Origin: Dicaeum eximium | Lineage: Eukaryota; Chordata; Aves; Passeriformes; Dicaeidae | Direction: 5' to 3' | DNA length: 64,000 nt | Assembly (NCBI GenBank): GCA_013396995.1 | Contig: VWZP01007456.1 | Span: forward strand, 252,431-316,430 | Shown: positions 26,281 through 39,700 of the stretch, piece by piece | Numbering within the stretch: the first letter of the stretch is position 1 | How the letters are laid out: every line of letters begins with the position of its first letter | Notes under the pieces: model-generated | The model's input: only the letters and a program-made list of their open reading frames with translations | Database searches by the model: none | Told to the model about the DNA's origin: nothing | Program-made: the position numbers and the translations under genes

Positions 26281-26326
26281 AATTTTGTAAACTTGGTCTC
26301 AGAATAGAGACCAAGTTAAAAAAATT
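26281..26326. repeat. 20-bp imperfect inverted repeat
   Basis: The arms 26281-26300 and 26307-26326 pair at 18 of 20 positions around a 6-nt loop (26301-26306). The inner 11 pairs (26290-26300 with 26307-26317) are perfect and include G/C bases. The outer part is A/T pairing with two mismatches. It could fold in DNA or RNA. Its function is unknown. Confidence 0.88.
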
Positions 26327-29300
26327 TTATGATGATTGAGCATAACATCTAACACAAATAACTCCCTCAATACTTCTTGAATTTGAGAGCAAAAGCTGTT
26401 TGGTTCATATAAAGTGTTTGGAAGACTTTGAATTTTTTGAAAAAATTGAGTAGTTCTTGCATTCAGGGACTGTGGGAAGACAGTATTTTTAATATTCTTA
26501 TTTCCATATTTACTTTTTCTTTTTAACTAGCGGTAATGACCTGCTAATATCTCTTGCAAAAGTAGTAATTTACACATATTTTAATGCTGAAAATTGCCAA
26601 CCATGTGAAAGATGAGAAGCTGACACAAGGTGCAGAGAAAATGTGGGCAAAATTACAGGTTTCAAGCTATGGGACTGTGAAAGGACTATTTTTTGAACAA
26701 GCAGAAGGTTTTTAAAATATGAATAGTAGCTTAAAACTCTATAGATGAGCACAAATACAAAAATTTTGATAAACACATGATTAAAGAAATACTCCAAACA
26801 GAGTAGTGCTCATGAAATGGATTTTCCCTTTTGTGTCATGTATGTGTTTGAGATGTAGGTGAGGTCTGCTTGGCAAATGTTTAAACAGAAACACATCCAT
26901 AGTCTGTTTTCCCGATTTCTCCAATGCTTTTTTTTTTTCTTTTGTTACCCATTTTGAATTAATGACCTCTGACAGCTAACACAGACTAGTTGTTTGTCTC
27001 ATGCTCTTAATACAGATGTTGTGGTACTAGAGGAAATCTCCTGTGTACATACCTATTTATTTGGCAGAAAAATTAAAAGAAAACTGTTGATGATGGCAGC
27101 TTTCCTTTCAGGAATTCAAACAACACCTAATCACTTGATCACCTGAAATAAACTCAGGCATACCCATGTCTGCTACATTGTTTATTTACTGTGAAAACAT
27201 CTTCTCCACTGTCTAGCCATGCACTGGCTGTGCAGCACAATAATTTTCCTGTTATGGCAATTAATATTCAAGACAAATATAAAGTATTCATAGATCACAT
27301 TGTATTAAATCTTTACTGTTACAGTAAGCAAAAATGTGAAAAAAATCTTTGCCCTTCTAAAGCCAAATTGGTGGTTTCAGGCTGGTTGCAGATGCCAGAA
27401 GCTCTAAAGAACTAAATGATGCTTTCTGGTAGTTTTAGCAGAAAGGTAAAAAAAAAAATCTGTGGGAAGAGAGCTTTAACTTTCAAGCTTTATAGATGGT
27501 CCCTTCATAGTTGTTTTGAGTCATGTTGGCAAGGTGGCTTCAGAAAGCTTTTGCTCCCTTTCTCACTCAATAGCTATTTCATCCTGTGGCACGAGCCCAG
27601 ACTTTGAAGTGCTAGAAGCAAGTCAAAGAGTGGATTTTCTGCTTACAGGAACAATTTCCAGAGAGACCTGAATAAAAATACTCTGCTTCAAACTAACTCT
27701 GAACAGAGGGAGTGTTCTGGTCCAAATTTTGCTTTCTGGTTTTGCCCAGAGTTCTCCCAAGGTATTACCTTAACTATGCCCCTTATCCCAACAATACATG
27801 TTCCAGAATAGTACTTTTGTATGTAAAAAAGTGATTTTTTTTTTTTACTAACTGCATTTTATAATGGAAATATATATGTGAGTTAGATTGCTACAGTGGG
27901 AAGATACTTTTCTGATGAAGATATCAAGATACTTATGTATTAAATTCCTAAATTTAAAAACAGTGGTTTTTTGATACTTGAACATATATTCGATTTTATA
28001 ACATTGTTTCAGTGTATGGACTTGTTTTGTTGATAGAGATTATTTAGTACAGTTAGTTATCAGATAGAGTTGTATTTACAGAATCCAATTAAAAAAGAAA
28101 GAATCTCAAACACAACAAGATGAAGCTGACAAAGACTAACTTCTGAAATGCCTATTGTCATGTCTGGGTACTAAAATCACTCCGTGTTTGGTTTTTTTTT
28201 TTTAACTTTTCAGAGATAACCAGGCATCATCCTGGTTGGAATCTCTTCCACATGTAATGTGGATATGAACAAATTTTCTTTTACGAGCAAATGGAAGAGA
28301 ATTTTGTTTGGTTTGGAATGGGAAAGACAAAAAGGGGTGATGAGCAAGCCATATGTAAATGTAATGTGAAACGTCTGGGGCATGACTTTGCACTGCTCCA
28401 AGTATTAAAAAAATCTTAGAAACTGGAGAAAAAAAATTACTACTGCTGATTGATTTTTCTCACTCTTTTCTTGATGCTAGTGTGTGGAATACAAATACTT
28501 CCGCAGACAATCTCCCTTGCTTCTGCTTTCTGGGAGCCTTAATCAATAAGCCAAAGAGCTGTCTATTCAAGGGGTGGTTGCACCTATGCTCACTCTTCCT
28601 GGGTTTCTTCTCTTGCTAATTGTACACAGTGATCTTCTTTCTGCCTTTGAGTGGCAGGCTAATGAAGTTGTTTCACAGGAGAATTATCCCTGAGGCATGA
28701 GGAAGGAATTGAAACACAGAAAACTAGAAATGCCAGCTCTTGGTACAGAGCACCACTACTGCCATTGCATGATCAACAGTGCTTGCCACTGAACACATGA
28801 GGAATTCACTGAATTTGGCACAGGGCTCAATGAGCCACCTATACCTCTGGGCAATGTGGAAATCACATGTAATTTCCAGTGTCATTTTGTTGGCATTAGA
28901 CACACACACACAATCATAAATTGATGTTCTGAAATTTGCTGTGTAGGTTTTGAACAGTTCTGTAGAGGGGGTATTTCAATAATTTTCTGGTTTTGTTTCT
29001 TCAGGATATGTGCTCTATTACTGGCTTTGCTTTCTTCCTCCTTCCCTTTTTCAGGGGTCACTGCTTTAAAGGGACACGATGGATACTTAAAACCAGAGGG
29101 GCAGAAGTAGGACGGTTTTATTAATAGTCTAAAAATACAGAGCTTTATTTATGAAGTGTGTGAAGTATTTTAAAAGACAGTCTCAACACTTTAATTTTTA
29201 TTGCCACTTGTCTCCAGTTTCTGCAAAAAAAATTTTGACACTATACAAAGGTGCCTTTGTGGCCTGATGCTGGCCAAACATAAACTTCAGATTCTAGCCA

Positions 29301-30610
29301 TTATATCCAGTTATACAAGACCTGTGTAAATTTTCATTATATCCATTACAACTGATTTTATACAAATGAGCATTTCAGATGAATAAAAAGGCCCAGAGAA
29401 AGCCTAACTATTAAAAAAAAATTCTATGACACTTTTCAAAAGAGTAAGTGTGTTACTGGGTGTCACTGGCTGTACTCCATCTTGTGTAATTACATTTTGC
29501 CTACATGAAATTCCCCCTGTAGTTCTAACAGGATATATTTATTTTTTACTTCCTGCAGGAAAGCCCATGCTAATTTATATTAGGTGAGTTCTGCTCTAGA
29601 AGTGGCAAAATTTCATGTTAGATAACAGTGTTCTATTCATAAAAACCATTTGAGCATGTCAAATGCTTCTTGCAGACTTCTGGGATTCCCTAAATGAAGG
29701 AAATTCCATCTGTCCTGCTTTAAATTCCTAGCCATGATACTATAACCATGACCACTGAGCTATGGACTCCACCTGATTGCTGTGTGATATGTAAAAAATT
29801 CAAAAACTGTCTGATCCTCTCTAATACCTTTGAATTCAGAGTGATGGTGTAATAGGTGCATGGCCTGACTTGATCAGATTTGCATCCCATTTTTGCTGGT
29901 GTAATATTGCTGCCAGTACTTGCTTGTAGGTCAAGTTTTTTCCTCGTCTCATTAGCTACCAGCTGATGATGTCCAGAAGTCTTGAAGGTGTGTATCATTA
30001 ATTGATTTCTCTTTTTCTTTTGACTAGGGTGGTTTTGTGGCTATTTAAGTATGCATCTGCTCAGTGGTGTTCATCTCTAATTTACTTCCATTTAATAGAG
30101 GTCAACATTAATACAATTCAACAAAAAAGATTTTGCATAGTGCTTTACATTGCCACACTGGTAAATTCTTTAGACACAAAGGCAAAGACAGTAGAGTGGA
30201 CTTTTCAAATTACTTTTAAGGAGTAAAAAATTGTGTCTTTCTTTTATGTCTCAGTCACCTGTAGTTGTATACCTGCCTAATGGCATGCTTTGTTCTAATC
30301 TTCTGGTCTCATATAGAAGCAGTGGCCTAGTAGGTTTCAGTTTTGGTTTTGTTTATTTTTGAAATATATTATGGACATATATCCCCCTTCTTTCTTCTGG
30401 AGCCAGGTAATATTCTTTGGGATTATGTACAGTGCAGTGCACAGACAAATATATGGCCACAGCAGCTGGAGAAATTTTATCCCCTGCTGCGGTCTTTCAA
30501 TGTGGTTTCCTCATCAGTCCAAACTATGAGCATGTGGCACTGCACTAAACAAATCCATGAAGAAATTTCACCCCATACTTATTGCAAAAAAAAAATTTTA
30601 AACCGCTCCA

Positions 30611-30625
30611 CCCCCCCCCTCCCCC
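30611..30625. repeat. C9-T-C5 tract (G-rich on minus strand)
   Basis: A nearly pure C run of 15 bases lies in AT-rich surroundings. The minus strand is correspondingly G-rich, enough for a two-tetrad quadruplex but without four separate G3 runs. It is probably simple sequence. Confidence 0.8.
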
Positions 30626-33600
30626 GCCACTTAAAAGCTCAAACATTTGCCCACACCTGCCCCATTTTGCAAAGTAAACCTTTCCAAAGAATTCTTATAC
30701 TCTCCTCAGCACCTTGCATTTTTTTTTCCCCTAATAATCTTATTTTTTTTATTTTAAAAATGTCTGTTTTGGACTTAGAGCTCTCTCTGCAGAGACCTAA
30801 TGTACCTTTATCCTGTAGGTTTTGCTCAGGGCACCCTGAGCACTCTTCTGCCTGGTGTTCTGCCTCAGCTGGTTGAAATCAGAGGAGTGCTAGCTTTGGT
30901 AATGAATAACTGGGATTTTATTCAGAGCTGAACATGAATAGAGGGTGCAACCTTGTCTCTAAAAAATAAAGGTTACATCTATTCAAAAGAGGATATCTGT
31001 TTAAGGAAAATGTGTATTCCAAAATCAGCTTCCATATTTTTAGGAAAAGTATTGATGACAGCTGTGTAACATCACTTCCATTGTGATAAATAGTGGTGAG
31101 AGAAAGGTAAGGTGTAGGACTGGAACTTGTGAAAACCAATCATTTCTTTAGATGTTTTCAAATGCATGAACAAGGGGTATGAATTTACACATAGATATTT
31201 TCAAAACTTATTCAGATCTTTTATCTTTAAACCATCTAATTTTGGTCAACTACTTGTTAGATATGCACTGCCTTTATCCATGCTTGGATTGTAGGAATTG
31301 TACATATTAAAATCTGCCCGACCACAACATAAGGCTGTTTACTTTCTTCCATTTAAGGTTTCCTAGATATCTTTTTCTTCCAGGATGCTAATAGTGAGGA
31401 ATTCTGTCTCTCACTGAAGGTTTAGTATCAGGATGCTTGCACTATTACAAGTGCTGCCAGTGGATTCTCTTAGTGGCATCTTCCATAATTTGACTTAATA
31501 GAACCACCATAGGCTCAGCAAGAATGTGATATATTTTGAGTATTTCTCCAGAATACAGTTATTTTTGTATGGTGTCCCAAATCACCTAGGCAAAGTTCCT
31601 GCTTTTATAAAGAAGGAAAAGCTAAATGGCAACTTGGACCACTACATTTTATGTTATTAATGTGCACAGCGTAATTCACCTCTGAAAATGAAATACTGAC
31701 GCAGACTTCCATGGGACCTTGAAGAATTTACTTAACTTTTATTTGCCTCAGTTTCTAAATTTCAAAGGTAGACATCTACAAACAATATATAACTTATTTA
31801 AAATGTGTTTTAAAAAATGGACTGGGGAAAATTTCAGGAAACAAAATTATTGTAATGTCTCTCCAAGCAGTCATTACTTGTACGAAGCAAGCACTGTAAT
31901 ACTAGACATTTCATGCCTGAATTCTAAAGAGATTTAACCAGTCCCAGGTTTTTCTTTCAGAATTTCTTGCATAGAGACTGGCTTTTAAAGTCCCTTGGTT
32001 CCAGTGCCTTCCAAGAATTTCCTACAAGTAGCTCTTCACATATTTTCATGCAGGCTTTTTAAATTTTCACTTTGTGTATAGGGATGGGGGGAACATGTTA
32101 ATTTTTAAAAATACTCAATCACAAACTACCACCTTTGTTGGCAGTGATAAAATCTTGGGTGGTTCATTTTGCATCCAATGTACAAAGATAGAAATAATCA
32201 AGACAAAACTGGACTCAAAAATAAGTAGGGCCAAAAGTACTGGGTGTGCCTTCATTAGTATTGGAGTCTGCATCACAGAAAAATTTCCTGATTTTCTTTG
32301 CTTGGATTGCAAAACACTCAGAGAGTACCTGGATCAAACTCTGTTTAGAGTAAAGTAAATCATCAAATCTGCCCTGCTCTGGGAGCAGAAATTGTGTGCT
32401 CCACCTGCTCATAAGGGCTCGGTCTGTGGGACTGGAGCTGACAGAGTTTTCAGTAACACTCCTGGAGTTAGTGAAAGATGAAAATAATTTCCTCAGCACT
32501 AGCTGCTTGACTCCACTGACCTGTTGCCATCAGGCCTCCCTCACTGGATCCCCTCCAGGGATCCTCCAATATGGCCATGGCCCAGGACATCATTTCAGGC
32601 CCCCAGGACCACCAGCCCTTGCCCCAGGAATTCCCCAACCCTGTCTTGTCTCTTGTTGTGCTACTATAATGTTTTAAATTCATGAAGGATACCTTCTTCT
32701 GGTTAAACTGAATCTCAGTTGTTGCTGCTATGCTCTTTTAGCTCAGTTCATTGAGCTGAAGTACTGTGAGGCTTGTGTGTGCCAAATATTTGCCAGTATT
32801 AGCTGTCTGAGTTGTGCACGATGACCATTACCAAGTATGTGAGGTCTGCATCTGAGGCTTGGGATGGGGCTAATGGCCTCATCCTGCCTGACATGTTAGA
32901 GGAAAAGCTTTGTTGTATGGTGCAGTGATTTACAAGGTGAAAGAGGAAAGAAATGGAGTTCCATTGAAGCTAACCAATGTACATGTGGCAACTTCGAATT
33001 TGTCATGTTGTTTACCTGAGGGGTATGTGCCAACCTTAATGACCCCTGCTTGCATAGTGCTGGTTGTGTATACTCTAGGTACCCTTTAAAATCATTACCT
33101 GATTATTATTTTTTACTAAACAGTGGAGCTGCTGTCACAGAAGCCTGGACAGCCTGCCCTGCTGGCACATGTATGACATGACATGAGGAGGGCATGAAAT
33201 GTCTGTAAGAATGATACATTCCGGAATGAGCACCTGACATTTCTGTCTTTGAGCCTTAACATGCAGTTTTGCTTTCCATATATAGAGAGTGTGAGTATTG
33301 AGAAGCTGTCAGGGCAAAATAGCCTGATCTACATTCTTCTGAAGAGGAAAGCATGAACTCACCAGAGCTCAGCGCTGGCCATGCCTTCTGGAGGTGTTAT
33401 TGCCCAGATTTTGGGGCAGGCAAGACAGAGGGAAATGGAAGTGATGAGACAGGGTGAGGGCAGTGCAGCCTGTAGCAGTGCTGCCATTTTCCATGTGTGA
33501 TGTGCTTTCCTCAGACCAGCACATGGATGTCTCTGGATGAGCTCAGACTGCTCCTAACATCTGCTAAAATAAAATTATTTAAAGGTAATTGTAGAGATGT

Positions 33601-35714
33601 GTTTGGAAACTGCCATCTGATGACACATTGCTCTCCCTATATGAGTGCTGCTTTTTAACCAGCTTTGTTTGGGTGTTGTCACAGTAATGTGTGAACATTT
33701 TGGATCAGTGACATAGGGTGCTTTCTACACATTATGGATGATTGATTGTATATAGAATAACATGGGCTTGAAGACAGAAGACATAAGAAAATTATTGTTA
33801 GAGGTGGATTGCAGGGTACTGCAGGGTGGTATTGCAGGGTGGTTACACACTGTGCTGTCCTTGAACCTCCACCATGGTACGACTCAGTGTGTTGGCTCCC
33901 TGACTGAATCACACACAGAGGGCAAACCCCACATATTTAACCTCTGTGTTCAGAGGCTCATTCTTCTTCTGTAAAGATTGAATCTTTCACTCTTTGCTTC
34001 TTCCCTAAAATTACTAATTTTTAAATTTTCTGAATTATGGATAATATTTTAAGCTTCTAAATTTAAGTTTAAAGTAGCATTTTTTTCTAAGATCTTGAAC
34101 TGTAGACACAAACAGAGTATTTATTTATTAATTTCATTTGTTATTGATTGATTTCATATAATAACCAATCTACTGCATTGTCAGTCCTCCAGGGATTTGT
34201 TGCTAGGAGCAGGCAGAATACTTCTAAAGGATCATGACTAAATTAAGAGAAAAGCAAACTTCACTACCTCAGGGGGTTGCCTAGTATTGAGTTTGTATAA
34301 AATAGAATAAAGATACTTTAAAGTTTTTATTCATTACCCAGAAAATACTTCAATTGTATACTACAATTTCTGCTTGATTCCTTCCTGAGATTCTATATAT
34401 GCTTCTTTTATTAAATTTCACCTTTTAATCTGAATTTCTGACAAGAGCTGAATCATTCTGAAGTAGAGACTTGTGTTACAATGATTCACTTTAACAATGA
34501 AAGTGGATTTTCTGATTGTTGTTGCTAGCTGGCAATACCTTTTCTGGCAATTTTTCCTCTAATCCATCATAAAGTTGTTTCAGTTGATCTATTTATAATT
34601 TATTTGAAAGAATTGTCATATTTTTAAATATACAATTTATTATAATTTCCAAGATATTTGAGGGGGAAAAAAGGTGATGCGGGCAGAACTTGAATTTGAA
34701 TGGTCAGGTTTAGGTGTGGAATTCCACAAAAATGGTAATTTTCAGTAAAATATTTAATGCCTCCCTAGGCAGGATTCAGCCTGCACAGTAAGAAAGGAGA
34801 CCACCCGAAAGGCCACCTTTTCTCATCTCATATGCTGACAGTATCTCTACCATGTTCAACTTCAGGAGGCTCTAGTGAGTTTAAAAAGAAAAAAAAATTG
34901 AACTATTTTGAGCAGAAGGATAAAAAGGGAAGACCATGGAGTACTAGGAATATACAGACCTGTGAAAAAGAAAGAAGCAGTAGTTAGTGCTAAGCTTGCT
35001 TACTGTTGTGAGTCTGGTTTGCTGCAGCAGTTCAGCCTCCCCATTCCAGCAGTTTGGCTGGTAGCCTGCTCTGAGAAAAGCCTTGTAATAAAGCCAACAT
35101 TAAGAGGGTGGTGCTGTACTGCAGCTCTCCAGCAAAACATGTGTGAATTTCTCCTCAAACTGTGCAGAGTACTTCCATGTGCATGAATGGATCAAGCAAT
35201 GCAATGATTTTAGCTCTTGCTCTCTCAGCTGCTATCTGTGTTTGAATTCTTGTGGATTAACTCCTTTGCAGCAGCACTGGCTAATAACCTCTGGCAGTAA
35301 CATAAAACAATTGGTGCACATCTGGCTGTCTTTCATGCTGTTAGTACTCTTCACTCAAAAAGTCAGAATAATATCCACCTACAGGAATACATATTTACTT
35401 TTCTCAAAGAGAAGTACTTATTTCTTTTGGTCTATAATATAAGGGCATATTCCTCCTATTTCCAAATTATCTTCAGAAAAGGCATTTAATCTTTAGGTCC
35501 CAGCAAGGCAATGTCATGTAGCAGGCATGACATCAAGGCTCTTGTGCCTGATAGTGCCAGGATAGTGTCTTCAAAGCAAAAATACTTTTTCCTACCTGGA
35601 AATGTGAAATACAACAGGATAGTAGTGCTGAGGGAAGTTCTTGAAAGCCCAGAATAAATGCAACACCTGACAGTGAGCAACAGCTGACAGTGAGCACTAG
35701 CGCTCTTGATGGAC

Positions 35715-36749
35715 AAAATACTGGTTGGGTGTCTGGGTCCAAAGGGTGGTGGTGAATAGAGTTACATCCAGGTGACATCCTGTCACTAGTGGCCTTCCCC
35801 AGGGCTCAGTGTTGGGGCTAGTCCTGCTTAATATTTTTATTGATGACTTTGATCAGGGGATCAAGGGCACTTTCAGTAACTTTGCAAATGACATCAGGTT
35901 GGGCAGGAATCTTGATCTTCTTTAGTGGGTGGAAAGGACCTGCAGAGGAATCTGGACAAGCTGGATCTATGGGCTGAGACCAGTGGTATGATGTTCAATA
36001 AGGCAAAGTGGTGAGTCCTGCACTTTGGTCACAGTAACACCACAAAATTTAGAGGCTGGGGGGGGCAAAGTGGCTGGAAAGCTTTCCAGTGGAAAAGGGC
36101 CTGGGGGTGCTGGTCAACAGCAGCTGAACATGAGCCAGAGTGTGCCCAGGTGGCCAAGAAGGCCAATGGCAGCCTGGTTTGGATCAGAAATGGTGTGGCC
36201 AGCAGGATGAGGATCATCCCTCTGTACTCAGCACTGGTGAAGTTACACCTTGAATTATGTATTCAGTTTTGGGCCCCTCACACAAGAAGGACATTGAGGT
36301 GCTGGAGTGTGTCCAGAGAAAGGCAATGAACCTGGTGAAAGGTCTGGAGCACAAGTCTGATAAGGAGCAGCTGAGGGAGCTGAGGGTGTTTAGCCTGGAG
36401 CTGAGGAGGCTCAGGGGAGACCTTACTGCTCTCAACAGCTACCTGAAAGGAGGGTGTAGCCAGGTAGGAATCAGCCTCTTCTCCCTGTTCAAGGAATGAC
36501 AGCACAGGAGGAAACAGTTTCAAGTTTCTCTGGGAGAGGTTTAAATTGGAAAATTTCCTCATGGTTGTCCAGCATTGGAACAGGCTTCCCAGCGAAATGA
36601 TGGAGTCACCATATCTGGAGGCATTTAAAATACATGTACGTGTGGTGCTTAGGGACATTTCAGTGATTGACTTTGCAGTGTTAGATTTATGGTCAGACTT
36701 TCTGATCTTATAGGGCTTTAGCAACTTTAATGATTCTATGATTCTATGA
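35715..36749 (+). mobile_element. CR1 LINE, 1.0-kb 3' fragment with intact tail
   Basis: A sense CR1 copy. The start near 35715 encodes the segment before the RT catalytic box. The box itself reads FANDIRL at 35881-35901, so the first Asp of FADD is changed to Asn and the RT is dead. Next come the CAQVAKKANG-like segment, recognisable although frameshifted near 36130-36170, then KKDIEVLECVQRKAMNLVKGLEHKS (in the frame 36257-36499, given here by position 36283-36357) and the FSLELRRLRGDL segment. A diverged 3' untranslated region ends in ATGATTCTATGATTCTATGAA (36730-36750). The element is 5' truncated. No target-site duplication could be confirmed. Confidence 0.93.
36257..36499 (+). pseudogene. 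CR1 ORF2 C-terminal remnant (open 80 codons)
   Basis: This is the longest sense reading frame kept in this CR1 copy. It encodes the conserved C-terminal region after the RT domain: the DIEVLECVQRKA, GLEHKSDKEQLREL and SLELRRLRGDLTAL segments, then GGCSQVGISLFS. It stops at 36499, earlier than a full ORF2 would. It has no promoter or upstream frame of its own and is not a functional gene. Confidence 0.85.
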
Positions 36750-39700
36750 ATAGATTAATTTGGATGAGTACATCAAAATACATTCCAGAGACACCTTTTT
36801 GGAATAACATTGAGAAAAAAAAAAAGAAATAATATGATAAAAAAGAAAAATTAAGTAGAAGAAAGACTGCAATTTATGTTGGTGAGTACAAGACCATAGA
36901 AAAAGGTTTAGTTGTGGGTGAGACGTAGAGAAAGGTAATTTTGACAGCAGCATTTTGAATGGATTTTGGGAAGAGAGCTTAGTACTGGGAAACAAAGCTC
37001 ACCTGGAAGAGAGAACATCTGGGACATGAGATGAGTAGTGACTGGGTAAATCTCAACACAGAGAGAACAGACTGTCTTTGCAGTTATTTCAAAGGGAAAT
37101 CAGCAAAACCCCAAAACAGACCAGATGTGAGAGATATTGGAGAAAGTGAAATTCAGAAATCATCTAGGACAAATCCCAGGTGTTTTTTGATTTGTCTGCC
37201 AGCAGCCTTAGAGCAAAAGATTTCTATTAGATCTGTAAAAAAGAAAAAAAAAAGAAGGAAAAAAAAAGTGGTTTTAAGATTTTTCTTGGAATTGGCCTTA
37301 TAACCTCAACATCAATAGTTAGGGGAAGGTTTTTAAGATTTTTGGATTGGGCTTTTTCTTTTTTTTAACTTTCAAACTCTGAATGTTCATATTTTACACT
37401 GAAGTTTTTGAATACAATTATATTGGGTCATAACTTACACAAAAGGACAGGGCTGTGGCTACTACTTCCAAAGAATGACTAAGTCATAACATAGTTCAAC
37501 CAGAGGTGCACAAGTGAAATGAATTTTGAAATCAAAATACACTGCTAAATGAATAGCTCAGATCTTAACTACCCTCAATAATTGCCATTCTATTGCAGCC
37601 AGTATAAAATAATATTTACATATTATTCTTGTGGAGAATTTGTCCTGTGTTTAAGTTGCTAAAATTTAATGTAGGGCAAAAATCTTCTTTTAGGCTCTGT
37701 GGAGCTTACAGACATGCATCCTCCTGTCCAGTTATGCCAGGTTCTGCTTGAGTCCTGAGGGAATGACTCCTGGGAATCAGCTTTATACAAAGACATAGAC
37801 ATACAAAGGTATACAAAGACCCAGCTGTGGGTGCCCTTTCATAGGCTGTAATTTATTAACTGGGTGCTTGTGGCTTAGGAAGACTTGGACAGGTTTTCTT
37901 CTTTCTCTCCCTTCCCTTCACACACTTTCTTGGGTGTGCACCCCCTAGGAACACAGTTAATGAATGTTAGAAGGTCTCTGTATAAAAAAGACACACACAC
38001 ACACCTCTGGACATAGTTATGTAATTGTATGTAACACACTAGGAAACTTAGGATGATTCCTAAGTTTTGTAAAACAAGTAATGATGTGTGAAAAAAAAAC
38101 CCCAAACATCCTTTCAAGAGTACAGTATTTTTCCAGATCACATAGATTATTGTTCATAGCTTGCCCTGGCATCAGCTTTTGAAAGAGTCATGAAGAAGGA
38201 GAAAAGGGAATTTCTTATCCTTTCCTCTGTGTAATGACAAGAAAAATTTAATCTATAAGTTTCACAATGTCCTCATTCATGTAAAGTTTCTGTTGGATTT
38301 AATTTGCTGTTGCTATTGACATTTATGAGAAATTTTTCCTGAGCCAAAAAATTCTAGGATTAGACAGTGAAGAGATTTGGGTTTGTTTTTGAAGGCAAGA
38401 CAGAAGTCAGGATATAACTGACTGTCTAGATTTATGTTACTAACAGATAATTTAGTTTACAAAATATGTTTATGGAAGAAAAACATTACTGATGCAATCC
38501 ATTGTGAACTAGACTTTTCCAAATTTCTGAGTAAGCGGATAAACAGTGTAAGTGCAAAAATCAGCTAATATATTTTGTGCATTGATTTTGACAATTACAG
38601 ACCTGTTTTAAATATTTATAATTCTTCATGTATTAATAAACGATCTGTGGTGTATTTTAAAAATAAAATGAAATCTCAGTATTATGTCAGCTCACCACAG
38701 ACTCCTGTATTAAATCTTTGCTGAAATGTAGAGAAAGACATTGAGTGTTTATACAGATTATACAGTACAGCCACTGTATTCCACAGTATTAATTTGCCCA
38801 CTCTCAGTCTGAATTGATTTTTTTTTTACTAAGTCTGGAGTATCTGGAGGTGCCACAGCCATTCTCTTGCCTGCATATTAAATGCACAACTTCATTTCCT
38901 CTTGAATTGGCAACACAAGAAGGTTTTTCTTCTCTAGGGTTTGACCCTTCAGAGAGATACTTCATTTCAGAGTGCTTTTGGCATAATTGGAATTGCTGGG
39001 GAGCAGTAAGGTCAGATTGTTCCAGAGAGGAGGATGAGCTCATAGCAAAAGACAACCCAGATGCAGAGGATGTCACCAAGAGGGTGCAACCCTGCAGCAC
39101 TGGTGACTGTGGTAAGACCTGTGGGCAGTCAGCAGCCAGCAGACAGGAGGAGATGATGAGCCTGGGATGCAGTCAATCCAGGAAGTGCAGTAAGTAGTGT
39201 TTTGCAGCAGAGCTGACAAGCAGCTAAGCCTTTCCCATAACACTCCACAGCCATGCAGGCCAAGTGCTTTTTGGAAATCGGTGCAAGAGGTGCATTTGTC
39301 CTGCTGTATTTGTGTGCAGGCAGTGTCGGGCCTAAGCTCTGCTCCCCACGCATCTGCTGTTGTCATTCTGCAGTTCACACTACTGCATCCCTTGAACAGT
39401 CCCCAGCCTTGACTCCAAACAGGCAAATGTTCAATTAGTCTAACTGGTAGATTTTAAAAAAATTAGGTCCTGTACCTGTGATTAGAGTAATTTCAACTTC
39501 TCTGGTCTTTCAAAGGAATCCTTTCTTCCCTTCTCCTCCTTAAATACATTTTGTTTCAACACTGCCTCTGTTATTATAAGACAATGATTCTTAGAAATGT
39601 ATTTCACACTCTTCATTGATTACTGGGTAACAGATGTTAATTTTAGAAACATAATCTAGGCTCAGAGTTAATGGAATATCAAAATACTGTACATTTAGTA

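Larger units (their letters stand above)
12461..35714. other. About 23 kb of AT-rich unique DNA without recognised genes or transposons
   Basis: I found no CR1, LTR, tRNA, rRNA or protein-family match in this stretch. Frames above 100 codons are rare: one of 104 codons at 20854-21168 and one of 177 at 30343-30876. The latter starts with TTG, runs through a C-rich tract, and matches nothing I know. Small features inside are listed separately: T19 at 18145, a 15-bp tandem repeat at 25868, an inverted repeat at 26281 and a C-rich tract at 30611. Old, highly diverged repeats would escape reading by eye. Confidence 0.6.

Noticed and set aside
30602..30628. Strong G-quadruplex on the minus strand
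   Set aside because: There are not four separate runs of three G; only a weak two-tetrad form or a homopolymer tract is supported.
30343..30876. Longest non-repeat open frame (177 codons, plus strand)
   Set aside because: It starts with TTG, passes through an A9 run and a C9 run, and resembles no protein family. There is no upstream promoter or exon structure that I can see.
36278..36724. 148-codon minus-strand frame
   Set aside because: It is an antisense shadow of the plus-strand CR1 copy.
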